Shown: positions 46,539 through 54,560, counted from the first letter of the stretch. The stretch: DNA of 64,000 nt from Evansella sp041820985 (GCF_041820985.1 NZ_JBGUAU010000010.1:129458-193457); one strand, 5' to 3'. Program-made: numbers and translations. The notes: generated from the letters alone by a model not told the origin.

Positions 46539-46555
46539 GATACTCCCACCCCTCC

Positions 46556-47602
46556 TTATTCTTTTACAAGGGTCATACCTGTTTTTATCCACTTTGAAGA
46601 TTCGATTGCTATAACTACTGCAGTATCACCTTTACTCATTCTTTCTTTTAGTAAGTTCAACTGAATATAAGGAAGTGCATTTCCATTATTCCCAGTATTC
46701 TCTACACAATTGACCCCTTTCTCTTGAGGTATGTTCAGATACTCATTAATTTTGTTTGTCATATTTCCACCTAGCTGTGGTGGTAGATAGAAATCAATAT
46801 CCTCTCTATATCTTTCTCCCTTTTCTAACAACTCGTTCAAAACTTGTTCGGCCATAACAGGAACATTTTGCTCAATCGCTTTATAATCTTCTTTTGCGGA
46901 CTGGAAATTCTTCCTTCTCTCTCTCGGATTCATATCATGACTTTTCTCTGGAATAACACCGAACCAATTCATGATTTGCCCTGGTATACGATCAAGACCT
47001 TCAAATCGATTAATGATGTTTTCTATTTTTATTCCTTCTTTCTCAGTCGAAGTAGATAGAACTGCAGCCCCTGCTCCATCACCAAAAAGGGCATAATTAA
47101 TGAGTTCATGAGCTCGTAATTTCGTAAAGTCTCTGTCAAGGTCTAGATATTTATTACAAACATCTCCACCAATAACTAATGCATTATGGTATTTTCCTGA
47201 CGCAAGAAATTGATATGCTACTTCCAAACCTTGCAATGCTCCTGAGCAACCAGACTGTACTTGATAAGTTGGAATATTGTTTAAGCCTAACTCATTTGCT
47301 ACGAGGTTCACTGTTGCTGGCATTATATGATCTGGCGTTGCAGTCGACATGACAATGAGATCAATTTCCTCCGCTTGTATTCCAGCATCTTCTATAGCGA
47401 TTTGGGCAGCATTTTTACAAATATCCGTTAAAGAATAGCGAATTTCTTTCTCATAAAAATCTGTTGCAAAATATCTGGTTTTTGTGCCAATCATTTCTTC
47501 AATCCAGTCTTTTCGAATTCGAAATATTTCCTCCATTACACTGTTTGTAATAGGTTCACCTGGTAAAAAGGTACCAAACCCAATAAACTTACTATTATTC
47601 AT
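46556..47602 (-). CDS. KASIII-like ketoacyl-ACP synthase, probable tetronate-forming enzyme
   Basis: 348 residues with a thiolase fold of the FabH type. Active-site Cys119 lies in VQSGCSGALQGL. The Asn of the GNTS-type motif appears as VENTGNNGN (Asn302). The usual His in the HQAN-type motif is not present: the aligned segment reads LPPQLGGN (about 273-280). In tetronate pathways KASIII-like proteins (RkD, Agg1 type) join an acyl thioester to the glyceryl-ACP and close the ring. Its neighbours, FkbH, ACP and E2, match that cassette in order. Good GGAGTGA site. Confidence 0.88.
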   Translation of the reverse strand: MNNSKFIGFGTFLPGEPITNSVMEEIFRIRKDWIEEMIGTKTRYFATDFYEKEIRYSLTDICKNAAQIAIEDAGIQAEEIDLIVMSTATPDHIMPATVNLVANELGLNNIPTYQVQSGCSGALQGLEVAYQFLASGKYHNALVIGGDVCNKYLDLDRDFTKLRAHELINYALFGDGAGAAVLSTSTEKEGIKIENIINRFEGLDRIPGQIMNWFGVIPEKSHDMNPRERRKNFQSAKEDYKAIEQNVPVMAEQVLNELLEKGERYREDIDFYLPPQLGGNMTNKINEYLNIPQEKGVNCVENTGNNGNALPYIQLNLLKERMSKGDTAVVIAIESSKWIKTGMTLVKE

Positions 47603-47618
47603 CTGTTATCACTCCGTT

Positions 47619-48356
47619 CTATAAGCCTGTTTCAATACCTACTCCAATATGAAAGTCTTGTCCACTTATTGCAGAGCTTGGAGGATCAATAAGAATGTCT
47701 AAAGCAGAAATTAATTCGTTTAATTCTGGTAATTTTGGCTTTAACCCATATATCTCTAACTTCTTTTTCATATTCTTTTTCTCTTCCTTATCGAATGCGC
47801 TATTGTAGTAACCGAATGTCATGACATTTACACTTAGTCGAAAAGCGCTTAATTCACGAGAAAGGCATTTCATCATCGAAATTTTCCCTTGATTCAAAAT
47901 AGGGGAACTAGGGTAGCCAGCAAAATATAAAGCATCATATAAAATGGGAAAAATAATAGACCCTTTCTTTTTCTTCACCATCAACGAACTTACCAATTTG
48001 TTTAAAAGATACATTTGATGAAATTGCTTTGTTATGTAAGTATCAAAATGTTCCACATCCTTCAGCAGCAACTCTTCCTCATTGACCATTTCATTTCCAT
48101 GTAACAGGATATCGATTGTTCCAGAGTGAGAGACAATGTCTTCGAGAGCATGTTGAAGCTTTACTTCCGTTACTTCCTTCATGAAGAATCCTTTATAACT
48201 TGGTTTCTCTATTTCCTCTATCTTTTTCAAGTAATTCCATTCTGCTTCATCATCTTCAAAGAAGAGAGTAACAGAGTGACCTTTTTTTAATAGATAAGTA
48301 GAAATTTCCTGATTGAATTCTTGATTACCGTTCGTTACTACTATATTTTTCTTCAT
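47619..48356 (-). CDS. SDR-fold protein lacking catalytic motifs
   Basis: 245 residues colinear with short-chain dehydrogenases (IVVTNGNQEFN at the cofactor loop, KGSIIFPILYDALYF, then YPSSPILNQGKISMMKCLS and a C-terminal SAISGQDFHIGVG). The glycine-rich TGxxxGxG motif is lost. In the YxxxK motif only Lys remains, with Leu at the Tyr position. It probably does not reduce substrates and may be a partner of the intact ketoreductase next to it or of the KASIII protein. It follows the ketoreductase by 10 nt with an AGGAG site, so it is maintained and translated. Confidence 0.75.
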   Translation of the reverse strand: MKKNIVVTNGNQEFNQEISTYLLKKGHSVTLFFEDDEAEWNYLKKIEEIEKPSYKGFFMKEVTEVKLQHALEDIVSHSGTIDILLHGNEMVNEEELLLKDVEHFDTYITKQFHQMYLLNKLVSSLMVKKKKGSIIFPILYDALYFAGYPSSPILNQGKISMMKCLSRELSAFRLSVNVMTFGYYNSAFDKEEKKNMKKKLEIYGLKPKLPELNELISALDILIDPPSSAISGQDFHIGVGIETGL

Positions 48357-48366
48357 TATTAATCTC

Positions 48367-49110
48367 CTATCTCATGAATCCTCCGTCTACTTTAAGAACA
48401 GTATCTGTAACATAATCTGATAGATCACTAGCTAGAAATAAGACAGAGTTTGCAATTTCATCAACTTTACCAAGTCGTTTTATATTGGTGAATTGGAGAA
48501 AATTATGTAATTTATCAACAGGTACATGTTTGATCATTTCTGTATCTATCATTCCAGGTGCTACACAATTTAGCTTTACTCCACTAGAGGAATACTTTCG
48601 TGATAACAATCTTGTCAAGCCCATCATTGCACCTTTCGTAGCTCCATAATTACTTTGTGCCTCTCTTCCTAAGACTCCTGTAACAGATGCAACATTTATA
48701 ATGCTTCCCTTTCCTTCTTTCAACATAAAAGGTAAAGTTTCCATTATGCTGTTATATGTTCCACGAAAATTCGTGTGAAAGACATCCTGCCAATCCTTCT
48801 CTGGCATATTAAAAATAATATTATCTCTAGTAATTCCAGCATTATTTACAAGAATGTCAATTTTCCCATAGGTTGCTACAGTGGAAGCGAGTAAATCTTG
48901 AATGAATAGTTTGTCAGTAACAGATCCTTGCTTTAATATCACTGGGTTATCTCGTTTCGAATACTCCTGTTCAATCTCTTCTGCTAACGCAACACTACTA
49001 CTGAAAACCCCAATGACAATTGCCCCTTCTTCTACAAAACGATGTAAAATAGCTTTTCCGATACCTCGGGTAGCACCAGTAATGATTGCGACCTTATTCA
49101 TTAGTAACAT
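48367..49110 (-). CDS. FabG-like 3-ketoacyl-ACP reductase
   Basis: 247 residues with all classical SDR motifs: AIITGATRGIGKAI, NNAG (LVNNAGITRDN), catalytic Ser in NVASVTGVLG, and Tyr/Lys in NYGATKGAMMG. It should reduce the 3-keto group made by the KS-CLF before dehydration, giving the repeating unsaturated units. The start at 49110 overlaps the upstream flavoprotein gene; an ATG at 49101 is also possible. Confidence 0.92.
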   Translation of the reverse strand: MLLMNKVAIITGATRGIGKAILHRFVEEGAIVIGVFSSSVALAEEIEQEYSKRDNPVILKQGSVTDKLFIQDLLASTVATYGKIDILVNNAGITRDNIIFNMPEKDWQDVFHTNFRGTYNSIMETLPFMLKEGKGSIINVASVTGVLGREAQSNYGATKGAMMGLTRLLSRKYSSSGVKLNCVAPGMIDTEMIKHVPVDKLHNFLQFTNIKRLGKVDEIANSVLFLASDLSDYVTDTVLKVDGGFMR

Positions 49111-50620
49111 TTGCCAATCTCTTCCTCTCTTCTAACAAAATACTATTTGCAAGGTTATAACCACTCCAGATGCTTCCACTATATCCTCCACCTGGCTGTG
49201 TCCATGCACCAGCTAAGTAGAGTCCTGTTATTGGTGTTTGTTGTGGTAATCTACGATGAAGTGATTGAGAAACTGTTTGAGCTGCACCATATATAGCACC
49301 ATTTGTATTTTTCGTATAGCGCTCGTTCGTAAACGGAGTTGATAGCTCAACATATTCCACATGTTCCTTCGTACCAGGATATTGCTCATCAAGACGAGTA
49401 AGTAGTATTTCAATTAATTCCTGTTTTTTTGCTACATACACGTTTTTGTCTAGATTTTTCCATTGTTCATAGCTACTCAACTGAAATAAGGAAAGTGTTG
49501 TTTTTCCAATCTCGTGATATTCTTTATTGATATTTTCATAGATAGTAATACAAAATGGAGCTGTTTTAGGAGAGTTATTGAGTACATCTTCATATGCTTT
49601 TTCTGTATCGTAGTGTTCGTTTACAAATATTTCATGGTTTGATTCATTGTATTGTTTTGGCAAATCTATATCTAAGTAAACATAAGCTTGAACACAAGAA
49701 AGACTCGGAACCTGATTCTTCACTTTCGTTGCGTAACGCTTCGGTAAATATTCATAGCCTCCTACCAACTCATGAAATGTATGGTGTGGATTGGCATTGG
49801 AAATGATATAGTCTGAGAAAAATCGTTCACCTCTGGCCGTTTCTACCCCAAAAACTTTTCCTTCTTCATGAAGAATTTTCATTACTTTTTTTCGTAATAA
49901 AACTTCTCCGCCGTTCTCTACGATTATTTCTTTTAAAGCATCACTAATTGACTGAGAACGACTTTCGGGATAATAACCTCCGAAAACATGGTATTCTGTC
50001 CAGACATACGCATAAAATACTGCCGCCATTTGAGATGGAGGTAATCCAAAGTACATCCAATATTGAGAGAAAACAGAGATTAGTTCTTTTGAATTAATAA
50101 ACTTTGATAACATGGAATGTAATGTTTCATTTTGATATGCAAACACTGTAGGTGCTTCATTGATAAAATCAATATGTTCTCCACTATTTCTTTTTTCTGT
50201 TATACTCTGTATTTCATTTCTAATTTGGAGGAACGTTGCAATTATTTCTTCAATCCCGTTTTTTTCATGAGGAAACATGGATAGTAAGCTTTGAGCGTAA
50301 TCTTTATAGTTACCACTTAGTGCAACGATACTTTTGTCTGGAAAAACTGCCTTATATAGAGAGTCCACTTTATAAAAGCTTACTTTTTGTAGCACCCCTA
50401 ATTCATCGAGAATCTTCTTTAGTCCTCCGCCTTCCCCTAAGTCACCCATTAGATGTAAGGAAACTTCAAACTCTAGCTTCTTACGTCGAAACGAAGTAGC
50501 GTAGCCACCTTGTTGATAATGTTGCTCTAGAACAGTAACCTTTTTCCCTTGTTTAGCTAAACTGGCAGCAGATACAAGCCCCCCTAATCCTGAGCCAATA
50601 ATAATAACTTCCTTCTTCAT
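49094..50620 (-). CDS. CrtI/CRTISO-like FAD-dependent oxidoreductase (first copy)
   Basis: 508 residues, a diverged paralogue of the protein at 42107-43627. N-terminal FAD motif IIGSGLGGLVSAASLAKQG, then VLEQHYQQGGYATSFRR. C-terminal motif ITGLYLAGAWTQPGGGYSGSI. Same fold as carotenoid isomerases and retinol saturases. With no carotenoid biosynthesis genes around, it probably acts on the polyene chain while bound to ACP or after release. Strong GGAGGAACATGT site. It is separated from the ACP gene by a hairpin. Confidence 0.88.
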   Translation of the reverse strand: MKKEVIIIGSGLGGLVSAASLAKQGKKVTVLEQHYQQGGYATSFRRKKLEFEVSLHLMGDLGEGGGLKKILDELGVLQKVSFYKVDSLYKAVFPDKSIVALSGNYKDYAQSLLSMFPHEKNGIEEIIATFLQIRNEIQSITEKRNSGEHIDFINEAPTVFAYQNETLHSMLSKFINSKELISVFSQYWMYFGLPPSQMAAVFYAYVWTEYHVFGGYYPESRSQSISDALKEIIVENGGEVLLRKKVMKILHEEGKVFGVETARGERFFSDYIISNANPHHTFHELVGGYEYLPKRYATKVKNQVPSLSCVQAYVYLDIDLPKQYNESNHEIFVNEHYDTEKAYEDVLNNSPKTAPFCITIYENINKEYHEIGKTTLSLFQLSSYEQWKNLDKNVYVAKKQELIEILLTRLDEQYPGTKEHVEYVELSTPFTNERYTKNTNGAIYGAAQTVSQSLHRRLPQQTPITGLYLAGAWTQPGGGYSGSIWSGYNLANSILLEERKRLANVTNE

Positions 50621-50642
50621 ACATGTTCCTCCACATTGTTAT

Positions 50643-50680
50643 TAAGTCTGAAGCCATAGACGACTTCAGACTTATTTTTT
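50643..50680 (+). terminator. Perfect hairpin between the ACP and the CrtI-like gene
   Basis: 11-bp perfect stem TAAGTCTGAAG / CTTCAGACTTA with a 10-nt loop, followed on the plus strand by TTTTTT. The flanking genes are on the minus strand, where the hairpin has no U-run. It may therefore protect or process the upstream KS-CLF/ACP mRNA, or stop antisense transcripts. Confidence 0.65.
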
Positions 50681-50683
50681 CTG

Positions 50684-50968
50684 TTAAGAGAGCTGTTTTT
50701 CTTTTATCCTAGACATTACGAAATTGGATAAAGTCTCTACTGAGTAAAAATTCTCTCTTATTTCCTCTTCTGGCATTCCTTGTACTTTTATTTCGAATTC
50801 TTCTTCAAGACCAGAAACAATATCCAATGCTTCTACTGAATCTAGACCTAAGCCTTCAAGGAATAGTGGTTCATTATCGTCAATTTCTTCTGCTGTTATA
50901 TCCTCTAGCTCCAAACGATCAATTAAAATGTTTTGCTTAATAATTTGCTTAATTTCTTCGATACTCAT
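50684..50968 (-). CDS. Acyl carrier protein for chain building
   Basis: 94 residues with phosphopantetheine Ser in GLGLDSVEALDIV, acidic throughout. It lies 44 nt after the KS-CLF gene, as in type II PKS minimal systems. Good AAGGAGAGG site. It presumably carries the growing chain, whereas the ACP at 44401 carries the glyceryl unit. Confidence 0.92.
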   Translation of the reverse strand: MSIEEIKQIIKQNILIDRLELEDITAEEIDDNEPLFLEGLGLDSVEALDIVSGLEEEFEIKVQGMPEEEIRENFYSVETLSNFVMSRIKEKQLS

Positions 50969-51012
50969 TTTTATCCTCTCCTTAATTTCATTTTGTCTAT
51001 TAAACTTCTATC

Positions 51013-53349
51013 TTAATTAATAGAACTCAGTATAATTGCTGTACTGTTCCCATTAATTGAAGAACTAATGACCATACCTTTTTTGAGTTGGTTATTATTG
51101 TAATAGCCTTCAAAGGAGTCCGTTATTACAGCTACCTCATCCACTTGATTTTTCAAGTAGTGATTGCTATAATATATAGCATCCACTGCTATATAAACAT
51201 GATTGAGGCAACTAAATGATTGTGCGTAGCCTAATTTATCATTAAAGCACTGTATAGGGATATTTTTATCATTTATAAATTCGGCTATTACTGACTTTTC
51301 ATCAAAGGACTGTAATCCGATAGAATTGTAAAAGATAAAATCTAGCTCTTCTTTATCAATCTTTGCATTTTGTAGCGCTTGTTCCATAGCAGTTATATAT
51401 GATTGATTGAAATGCTCAGAGAAACTAACACCAATACCTAGTATTTCAGCATACATTTTCTTTTTCTGCTGAGTTGCTTGTTGATAGCTTGTTAGAATTA
51501 AGGAAGATGCACCCTCTGTAGCTGTAAATGAACTTGTATGTAAACCATAGGCCTTATCAATTTCAGAGGATAATTCAGAGCATTCATCTCCAGCAGCTGT
51601 AATACAGTACGGTTGGATATTATTCTTAATTACTTGGAAAGCATTTAAAGTGCTCAACAGTCCATCGTTTCCACCTGCACTTTGTGAACTACTATAACCT
51701 TTAATTCCTAATACTTTGGAAACTTTACCAGCTGTGGAGTTAAGGACCATGTCAGGAAAGTAAATGCCACTTGCAAATTCAGGTCCTTTATCAAATATTG
51801 TTTGTAAATATTTTGTTGCACTTTGTAAGCTTCCACGAGCAGTTCCATAAACTAAACCAATATCACTTTCATTTTCATTAGTAATCTCTAATTCCGCATC
51901 CTTCAATGCTAAATCTATTGCTCCGATGCTAAATTGGGTTAATGAATTCATACGTCGTTTATAAAGATTCTTGTTATAAGCTTTTAAGGAAAAGCTTTCT
52001 TCGCTAGGTAGAGTTATGTCACTAAACCAATCAACGATACTACCACTTTTATACTTATCTCGATGAACAATACCCATACCAACGATAACAACCCGCTGAT
52101 TATTTTCTGTTTGTGTTTCTGTTGGTGTTACTTCTTCTGCTGACATTGTGCGGGAGACAATACTGCAATTGTGTCCACCAAAAGCTGAATTGTTACATAA
52201 GAAATATTCTGGTTTTCCTACTCTCATTTCATTTGCAACTAGGTTTATATCCTCGCACCCTTCACGAGCCTTTTCAAAATGAAGTGTCGCAGGTAACAAA
52301 TCCTTTTGCAAGGCTAGTAGTGTTGTAACATATTCAATGGATGCAGCCGCTCCTAGATTATGACCAAAATAAGATTTACTAGAGCTTATAGGAATCTTTG
52401 AAAATAGATCAACTCCAAACACTCCTCTTATACCATTTATTTCTGCTGGATCATTCGCAGGGGTTCCTGTTCCATGTGTGTTAATGTATCCTATCTTCTC
52501 TTTTGGAACACTTGAACTCTTTAGCGCCATTTCAATAGCTCGTTGAATCCCTTTCCCTTTCGGATCAGGGGCAGTCTCATGATGTGCATCGTTACTTAAA
52601 CCATATCCACATACTTCTGCGTAAACAGTGCATCCTCTTTTTTGAGCACTTTCTAATGTCTCCATAATTACAAACGCAGCACCTTCACCTAAACTTAAAC
52701 CGAATTCTGTATTATAGGGAGAACACGGTTTTGAATTAAGTGCTTGTAGCGTATTGAAACCTGCATAGACGGAAAGTGACATTGTATCAGAACCGCCAGC
52801 AATCATCACATCACAATACCCATCTTTTAACAAATCGTAGGCATAACCAATCGCATTTCCACTAGCTGCACATGCTGTATTCATAGTGTTTACAGGACCG
52901 TTTAAAGTAAAGTGGTTAGCAATGGTATCTGCTTGTTGGAAGAAAGGATACTTTCTTAAATTAGATGGACTAACATTGTCTAAATTTTCACTAGCTTCAA
53001 GAGAGTTAATACCTCCATTACAAGTTCCATAAGCTAGTCCTATTTTGACGTTCTCTCTCTTAGTTAGGTGATTCCACTTACTATCTTCTAACGCTTCGTT
53101 TATTGCCACAATTCCATATTGAGCAGTAAGATCATATTTTTCTTGTTCATTTTTTGAAAAGTGTGTATCTGGAACGAACTCTTTCACTTCTGCTCCCATT
53201 TGACTTATAAATTTTTCCGTTGAAAACCTAGTCATGTTTCCTATGGAAGTTTTGTTTTGTTTCATGTTTTCAAATACTTCGAAGCGATTATGACCTAAGG
53301 CGCATATAATTCCCACACCAGTGATTACAACCCTCTTAGAACATTCCAA
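51013..53349 (-). CDS. Fused type II ketosynthase - chain-length factor
   Basis: 778 residues made of two thiolase-fold halves. The N-terminal half (about 1-400) is an active FabF-type ketosynthase: Cys160 in NTACAASGNA, His292 in NTHGTGTP, Lys325 and His330 in SYFGHNLGAA. The C-terminal half (about 418-778) is colinear, but the Cys position is Gln556 (SSSQSAGGND) and both His motifs are lost (YNSIGLQSF, LGYAQSFSC). This is the hallmark of a chain-length factor. A short linker rich in Thr, Glu and Gln joins them. KS and CLF are normally separate proteins. The TTG start is preceded by AAGGAGTG. It is the first gene of the cluster. Confidence 0.9.
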   Translation of the reverse strand: MECSKRVVITGVGIICALGHNRFEVFENMKQNKTSIGNMTRFSTEKFISQMGAEVKEFVPDTHFSKNEQEKYDLTAQYGIVAINEALEDSKWNHLTKRENVKIGLAYGTCNGGINSLEASENLDNVSPSNLRKYPFFQQADTIANHFTLNGPVNTMNTACAASGNAIGYAYDLLKDGYCDVMIAGGSDTMSLSVYAGFNTLQALNSKPCSPYNTEFGLSLGEGAAFVIMETLESAQKRGCTVYAEVCGYGLSNDAHHETAPDPKGKGIQRAIEMALKSSSVPKEKIGYINTHGTGTPANDPAEINGIRGVFGVDLFSKIPISSSKSYFGHNLGAAASIEYVTTLLALQKDLLPATLHFEKAREGCEDINLVANEMRVGKPEYFLCNNSAFGGHNCSIVSRTMSAEEVTPTETQTENNQRVVIVGMGIVHRDKYKSGSIVDWFSDITLPSEESFSLKAYNKNLYKRRMNSLTQFSIGAIDLALKDAELEITNENESDIGLVYGTARGSLQSATKYLQTIFDKGPEFASGIYFPDMVLNSTAGKVSKVLGIKGYSSSQSAGGNDGLLSTLNAFQVIKNNIQPYCITAAGDECSELSSEIDKAYGLHTSSFTATEGASSLILTSYQQATQQKKKMYAEILGIGVSFSEHFNQSYITAMEQALQNAKIDKEELDFIFYNSIGLQSFDEKSVIAEFINDKNIPIQCFNDKLGYAQSFSCLNHVYIAVDAIYYSNHYLKNQVDEVAVITDSFEGYYNNNQLKKGMVISSSINGNSTAIILSSIN

Positions 53350-54167
53350 TTATCTTCACTCCTTCATAAAAAATAACAAAAGAATACAAAGTATGTTATA
53401 AAGCAACATATACTGGTAATTTGATATTTCTCATATTAGCACATTTGAAAACTGATTTTTCTTATTTTCATATAAATTGAATCCTTATACTCATCTTTTT
53501 TAATATAGGATTTACAATTCATTTTGAGCCTATTTGGGAACATTTCTACTCTTTTATTTGCATAACACTTATAACAATATAACTTTATTACTTACTTTTT
53601 ATCCCCTACTACTTTCACTTTTCGTGATATTACTTCTTCTCTTTTTGTTAGTAAGACCTTCATTTACAAACTTCAAAAACTAGTAACATATCAAGTGTAC
53701 CTTTTGGATAATATAGGTACAAAATGTAAATTCCCTTCTTTACAAATACAAGTATCTATAATGTATGTTTTCAAAAGAACACTAATTTTGATTAGGTATA
53801 CATGAGTAGGCAATAGCATGTAAATTCGATATTTTTGTTTACAATTATAATATCCTTCTTCCAATTAAGATAAATTCCAAGTGATAAACACTTATCATAT
53901 TTTTAAATTTCCTTTCAATTTATACATATATATTAAAGGTAAAAAGTTGTGGTTGATTACTCAAAATAGCAAAGCACTCACATTGGAGCAGTCCTAAAGA
54001 CCTACGAATCAGAAGCTTTTTTCAAGAATCTACTACCTCAGAAAAAAATACGGTAGAATTTCTAACAGACTTTTTTCACTTTCCGAGTAAATTTCTTCTT
54101 TGATTATTAGTAAATCATCATTTTCTACGTTTATTTTTTTCAGATAATAGTAATATCAGAATGAATG
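53350..54167. other. Upstream region of the biosynthetic cluster
   Basis: About 820 nt, very AT-rich, with no supported gene. It must hold the cluster promoter (minus strand), but no hexamer pair with good spacing stands out. It contains a perfect 16-bp palindrome, TGATAAACACTTATCA (53882-53897), a spaced inverted repeat GTACCT...AGGTAC (around 53698-53720), and four scattered TTTACAA motifs. These are operator candidates only. Confidence 0.4.
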
Positions 54168-54224
54168 AAAAAAGTACCAGAGTCTCTCAACAGTAAAACA
54201 GACTGTAGTAGAGGTCTGGTACTT
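54168..54224 (-). terminator. Long hairpin with U-run on the minus strand
   Basis: Outer arms AAGTACCAGA and TCTGGTACTT pair perfectly over 10 bp, and inner arms CTCT/ACAGT with ACTGT/AGAG extend the stem. On the minus strand TTTTTT follows. It lies downstream of decayed gene fragments and may be the terminator of their former operon. Confidence 0.6.
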
Positions 54225-54233
54225 ATGTCCAAC

Positions 54234-54262
54234 ATCTCATCCGTTTCCTGCTCGGATTTATC
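54234..54262 (-). pseudogene. Fragment of a DUF1129-type gene
   Basis: 29 nt identical at 27 positions to 28480-28508 inside the intact DUF1129 gene. Translated, it keeps DKSEQET and an EMLD a few residues later, but no longer reading frame of that family surrounds it. It appears to be a remnant of a second DUF1129 gene. Confidence 0.45.
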
Positions 54263-54354
54263 TAAATCAACTCGACATTTCGTTCCAAAGGGAAATGAAC
54301 AGCCTGTTATATCGACTTCTACCCCTTTTTGAAATAATAGATTGCTAGCTGGGG

Positions 54355-54560
54355 TCAAACTCGAAGCTGAAGTTTTTCTAAGGTAACATAAAGGGTGTTT
54401 CGAACTGTTCATTCACTAATATATAGCTGCTCCGCAATTTCTCTATAGAAAGCCCTTGAGCTACAAGTCCTGATATGTCTTTTTACCGTGGTGTTAGTTG
54501 TCTTAGCTCTTCCACCTCAGCAGGCTGCGTCAGTTGTTTAGCACATCTGCATCTAATCCG
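54355..54560 (-). pseudogene. Decayed LuxR/NarL-type response regulator (DNA-binding domain remnant)
   Basis: Minus-strand translation gives PAEVEELRQLTPR, then a stop where Glu is expected, KDISGLVAQGLSI, a frameshift, REIAEQLYISE, another stop, and TVRNTLYVTLEKLQLRV. Joined, these are the GerE/LuxR helix-turn-helix (LTPRE...GLS..EIAE.L.IS..TVRN). The receiver domain is missing. It lies just after an ABC exporter operon on the same strand, where such regulators are often found. Confidence 0.7.

Noticed and set aside
30743..53349. Carotenoid or aryl-polyene pigment cluster
   Set aside because: CrtI-like genes alone suggest carotenoids, but there is no phytoene synthase or prenyltransferase. 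There is also no ammonia-lyase or aryl-acid ligase typical of aryl polyenes, while the FkbH/KASIII/ACP/E2 set points to a tetronate.
54168..54224. Terminal inverted repeats of a small mobile element
   Set aside because: The arms enclose only about 33 nt, no target duplication was seen, and a T-run follows on the minus strand, so a terminator is more likely.
54140..54412. 90-codon minus-strand ORF as a gene
   Set aside because: It has no ribosome site and runs across the hairpin, the DUF1129 fragment and part of the LuxR relic in a meaningless frame.
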